From assembly GCA_964621445.1 (NCBI GenBank), contig CAZUNO010000010.1, positions 1-64,000 of the forward strand: a stretch of DNA of 64,000 bases, given 5' to 3'. The notes under the pieces were generated by a model. The model ran no database searches and had not been told where the DNA came from. It saw only the letters and a program-made list of their open reading frames with translations. Shown piece after piece: positions 60,900-64,000 of this stretch; position 1 is the stretch's first letter; each line of letters opens with the position of its first letter. A program made the position numbers and the translations under genes. This DNA comes from CAZUNO01 sp964621445 [NCBI: Candidatus Hadarchaeota archaeon] (lineage in GTDB: Archaea; CAYQAE01; CAYVLA01).

Positions 60900-63800
60900 T
60901 CACGGTTCCTCTTCCGTCCTGATCGATAGTACCGGCGGGCCCATCAAGCCGCAAGGTATCCGGACGTAACCATCGGTCCATTCGTCTCCTTCGGTCTCAA
61001 ACTTTGAAGGTCCCGTCCATTTCGGATATTTCTCCGTGAGATGTAAAGGCCCCAGCAGGTTACGACGGCTGCTTATTATTTCAATTTCCAGAGGGTTCTC
61101 CCCCGGTTCAAGGGCCGGGGTCACCTCCAATTCATATGGAGGCCAGCCAACCCTTCCCACCTCATTTCCATTGACTCGTACCTTGAATAGCACTCCCTCC
61201 CACTCGGGAACCTCTAAGAAGACCCTTTCCTCTTCATCTACATCAGGAGCTTCTATTGAGGTAGAATAGGTTATGGACCCACTGTAGCTTGGAAAACCTG
61301 AATCTGTCCAGTCTCCCAGGCCGAGTTCTTTCGGGACCTCGTATATGACGGGCTCCACCTCCTCCAACCGGGCACCAAACTCTCCCGTCAGGTATACGGT
61401 CTCCAATCCGTGGTCCTGACTATACTCCGTGGTCATGAGTATGGTGTTTCCTCCTTTTTTCAGTTGACCAGGTGGAACCCTGATCCTCTTTAGGCTGGGA
61501 TCTATCCACCAACCCTCACCTTCATCGCGCTCCAGGCGCTTTCCGTTGAGCTCTATTTGGAATCTCTCGGGCTGCTCCAGTACTAGATGGCAGGGACCGG
61601 ATGGAATTTTCTCGGCATTAAACCGGAAACGTATCGAGACCTCAACCTTTTCAAGATCGTCCTTTTCCTTCCGGGCCCACGGTTGAACCATCCTACCTCC
61701 CCTTCTTTGTAGGCCAATGGAATTTCGAATGGCGGCATCCATCTTCAGGATCTCAAGAGGGCCCTTCCAGGAACCTCCATCGATGCAATAGCGTCCCATA
61801 TCCAGGGTGATCGCATTGGGCTCGTCGCGTAGTATTTTCCAAGTTAGAGGATCGATATCTATACGTCTGGATTCGGTTAGGTTCTTCCTTTCCCGTAGAT
61901 CAGGTTTTCCATCAGGATCCACAACAAAAGCCCTACTTCCATAGGCATCTAGGTCGGTATTGAAGACCACACGGCCATCAGCGGAGTCCGAATCTAGCTT
62001 GAAGACATCTCCAGTCGAGGGTTCCCACTCCTGGACCTGGCCGGTGACGGGAATCTTTACCTCAAGGGGACCGCTTTTCGTGGATTGTTTGGTGTGGCAG
62101 ATGAATAGATAATTCCGGCCCTCCTCATCTTCTCTCCACATATATAGGCAGTGCGGATACTCATTCCCATCGGAATCAATTATGGATATGCCGCGGCTGC
62201 CGGATGCGTCCAGTATATCCAGTAGTCTTTTTTCCTCAAGGGGTATGGGCATATTTTCTTCATAGATCCCATCCAATTCATCGCTTTCAATGCCGTCCAC
62301 CCGGGAATCATGGTTAGAGATGAAAACGACATCGCATCCAGACCCCAATGCTGAGTTTAGCAGGGCGATGGTTGACGAACGAAGAGTCCAGGTTGGTGGA
62401 ACAATTATGATCCGGTATCGAGCCTGACCAATAACCAGCTTTCCATCATCGATCCTGCCATGCCGGGAAAGTATTTCCTCGTCCACGAAATCAAAATCGT
62501 AGTGATTGCGGAGGAGCAGGTTCTCCAGGTTTTCCAAATCCCGATTCAGTTCTAATAGCTCGTCGGATTCTCGGTCAGCTGCAGAGTAGAGTCCCCATGC
62601 GCTCTCTATGGGGTGGAGGACCGCGATATCCCGGATCGCTCTTCCCTGGGTGGTGAGAACGTTTATTCTGGAGAAATAGTCCTCTACCAGGTTATATTCC
62701 CTCCACCAGGGCGACTGGAAGGATATTGATGCTGGATAATCCCTTTTTGCCTGTCCCTTCATGGTATACCAGGAGAGATGTTGGCACCTGAGGTTCACTC
62801 CCAGAGCTGCTTGCCAGTCGCCTACTGCCTTATGCTCTGCGAAATTGAAGTGCCAGCCGGTGCAGCCATAAAGCTCGCTCAGCATCCATTTTCTGCCGAA
62901 CTGGTTCTTCACCGAGCTGCACTGTTTTGCGGTGGTTATCTCAGGTTCCATTCCGCCCTCTCTCTCCAGACCCTGTCCTCTGAGTATGTCTATCCCCGGG
63001 GCCTGCATGTGTTCGTAGAATCTCATTGCACTGCCAACCACGGCAGTCTGACTGAGAAGGTTCTCCTCCGATAACACATGGCCAGTGAATAGCAGATCGT
63101 GGTTTTCACACCAATCACCGACTTGTTTGGCGAAAGAACTGGTGAAGAGATGGGTAATTGTCTCGAAGTAGTCCAAACGAACTTTGGAGAACTCCTTTCC
63201 ATCCACCCTGAAGAATAGGCTTGGTAGGTGTTCCACTAGATCATAGCCATGTCTATCCTGAAATACCTCCAGTAAGGAATCAGTCCAGGGGACGCTTCCC
63301 GAGGAGCCGTCGAACCTCAATCTTCCATAGTTTGGTTCATCGGTGAAGATGCCGGGCACGCCACTTCCCAATTCATTCCCCTCCCTATTCGCGTACCTCT
63401 CATGGGTCTTATGGATGAACTCCTGGACCGCACAGGGGGAGAGCGTATCCAGGTAGGTCTGGCCATTGTACCATGGAGAGGGATCCTCCCTGACCACCTT
63501 GAAAAGCAATGCACTCTCCTCCCCATCATTCTGGTCAAAACCGGGCTCTGCTCTTCTTAGGTCCCTAGCCAATCCATCCTCGATCTTGGCGAAGAAGACT
63601 GCGATTTCAGTTCCGTCCAAATCCAAGGAATCCGGGGCTATGACCGAGAGGCGAAGCTCTCTTCGTTGGTATTCGGGATTCTGGGTCACCAGTCCACCGG
63701 CAGCTCCCGAGGGCCATCTATCCTCGTCATACAGCCAGGCCTCCATATCGTTTTTCTTTGCCTCGTCGATACAGGCGCCAACAAGCTGGAACCATTCATC

Positions 63801-63980
63801 CGACAGGTATTCAGTTGCCAGCCCGACTCTGGAATGCATAAACGCGCCTCCCAGACCCATTTTATCAAAGACACGGATCTGACGGCGTAACTCGCTTTCC
63901 TCGAGAGGACCGTTCCAGGCCCAAAAGGGCTTGCCTCGAAAAGCTGAGGGGGGATCGTAAAAGTAGTCACTCAATGCCAA
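60900..63980 (-). CDS. GH106-like glycoside hydrolase (alpha-L-rhamnosidase type)
   Basis: 1026 residues, ATG 63980. The start shows FRGKPFWAWNGPLEESELRRQI, GGAFMHSRVGLATEYLSDEWF, DMEAWLYDEDRWPSGAAGG, typical of GH106 and close relatives. The barrel continues to about residue 480 (GIFTDEPNYGR carries a Glu, LLFTGHVLSEEN, CQHLSWYTMKGQAKRDYP), followed by an amidotransferase-like alpha/beta region (VIGQARYRIIIVPP) and C-terminal sandwich domains ending WEGVLFKVRVNGNEVGRVGWPPYELEV. No signal peptide. It probably removes alpha-linked deoxy or uronic sugars, with the following sulfatase. The N terminus is close to the window edge but complete. Confidence 0.85.
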   Translation of the reverse strand: MALSDYFYDPPSAFRGKPFWAWNGPLEESELRRQIRVFDKMGLGGAFMHSRVGLATEYLSDEWFQLVGACIDEAKKNDMEAWLYDEDRWPSGAAGGLVTQNPEYQRRELRLSVIAPDSLDLDGTEIAVFFAKIEDGLARDLRRAEPGFDQNDGEESALLFKVVREDPSPWYNGQTYLDTLSPCAVQEFIHKTHERYANREGNELGSGVPGIFTDEPNYGRLRFDGSSGSVPWTDSLLEVFQDRHGYDLVEHLPSLFFRVDGKEFSKVRLDYFETITHLFTSSFAKQVGDWCENHDLLFTGHVLSEENLLSQTAVVGSAMRFYEHMQAPGIDILRGQGLEREGGMEPEITTAKQCSSVKNQFGRKWMLSELYGCTGWHFNFAEHKAVGDWQAALGVNLRCQHLSWYTMKGQAKRDYPASISFQSPWWREYNLVEDYFSRINVLTTQGRAIRDIAVLHPIESAWGLYSAADRESDELLELNRDLENLENLLLRNHYDFDFVDEEILSRHGRIDDGKLVIGQARYRIIIVPPTWTLRSSTIALLNSALGSGCDVVFISNHDSRVDGIESDELDGIYEENMPIPLEEKRLLDILDASGSRGISIIDSDGNEYPHCLYMWREDEEGRNYLFICHTKQSTKSGPLEVKIPVTGQVQEWEPSTGDVFKLDSDSADGRVVFNTDLDAYGSRAFVVDPDGKPDLRERKNLTESRRIDIDPLTWKILRDEPNAITLDMGRYCIDGGSWKGPLEILKMDAAIRNSIGLQRRGGRMVQPWARKEKDDLEKVEVSIRFRFNAEKIPSGPCHLVLEQPERFQIELNGKRLERDEGEGWWIDPSLKRIRVPPGQLKKGGNTILMTTEYSQDHGLETVYLTGEFGARLEEVEPVIYEVPKELGLGDWTDSGFPSYSGSITYSTSIEAPDVDEEERVFLEVPEWEGVLFKVRVNGNEVGRVGWPPYELEVTPALEPGENPLEIEIISSRRNLLGPLHLTEKYPKWTGPSKFETEGDEWTDGYVRIPCGLMGPPVLSIRTEEEP

Positions 63981-64000
63981 GATATCACTTCGAACAATTA

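Noticed and set aside
1-64000. Genome-wide recoding of TAG to an amino acid
   Set aside because: Many intact genes end in TAG at the expected place (2867, 6478, 14333, 37716), so TAG is a normal stop here; only local read-through or mutation is left.
1-64000. Prophage, insertion sequence or CRISPR array
   Set aside because: No transposase, integrase, capsid or terminase genes, and no regularly spaced repeats were seen.

Overview
This window looks like a piece of an archaeal chromosome, probably from an uncultured mesophilic euryarchaeote-like lineage; no more precise placement can be read from it. The archaeal signs are an archaemetzincin, an archaeal-type 2,3-bisphosphoglycerate-independent phosphoglycerate mutase, two free-standing AlaX editing proteins, a DPSL-type ferritin, a DUF4013 membrane protein, an intron-containing tRNA-Glu without encoded CCA, TATA boxes about 25 bases before starts (leaderless genes), and GGAGGTGAT-like ribosome binding sites in front of TTG and GTG starts. 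Base composition is roughly even and no phage, IS element or CRISPR array was seen.

Layout. 0-9 kb: helical protein, secreted jelly-roll-like protein, SDR, cupin, glutamine amidotransferase, DUF4432 epimerase-like protein, first member of a repeated membrane family (called P family here), Gfo/Idh/MocA oxidoreductase, small membrane proteins. 9-24 kb: two large glycoside hydrolase-like proteins (one GxGYxYP), P2 divergent from a partner/ThuA-like gene pair, DPSL, NYN nuclease, sugar isomerase, an oligogalacturonate lyase-like propeller broken by a TAG, tRNA-Glu, and divergent P3/P4. 24-34 kb: mostly housekeeping (PD-(D/E)XK nuclease, apgM, mobB, HIT, AlaX, HExxH membrane protein, FAD oxidoreductase, zinc ribbon, sfsA). 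34-42 kb: P5, sulfatase, a prenyl synthase / MenA-like / NDH-2-like trio, msrA, CocE/NonD hydrolase. 42-47 kb: a four-gene operon with a second ThuA-like/partner pair followed by P7 and P6. 47-64 kb: isomerase, AlaX, creatininase, archaemetzincin, a candidate structured RNA, sialidase-like, GH2, secreted C-terminally anchored protein, a zinc-ribbon gene with an in-frame TAG, a large secreted phosphoesterase, two sulfatases, DUF2284, and a GH106-like enzyme.

How the genes fit together. Three sulfatases with C-x-[PA]-[SA]-R active sites, GH2, GH106-like, GxGYxYP, sialidase-like, oligogalacturonate lyase-like, FAD oxidoreductase, Gfo/Idh, two TIM-barrel isomerases, an epimerase-like protein, cupins and creatininase suggest breakdown of sulfated, uronic-acid-containing or deoxysugar-rich glycans. 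Most of the hydrolases lack signal peptides, so cleavage may be largely intracellular.

The most novel part is the repeated cell-surface family: seven paralogues of about 400-425 residues (signal peptide, ThuA/amidotransferase-like ectodomain, FGANT motif, helical hairpin, one membrane helix ending in a conserved WTLMVRRRLY-type motif and a TRL tail) together with two copies of a gene pair encoding a shorter ThuA-like membrane protein and a membrane-anchored partner. Their linkage at two separate loci suggests one undescribed envelope system. Other unusual points are two in-frame TAG codons in otherwise intact genes, a tRNA-Glu that appears to carry two introns, and several genes whose best start is CTG, ATC or ATT.
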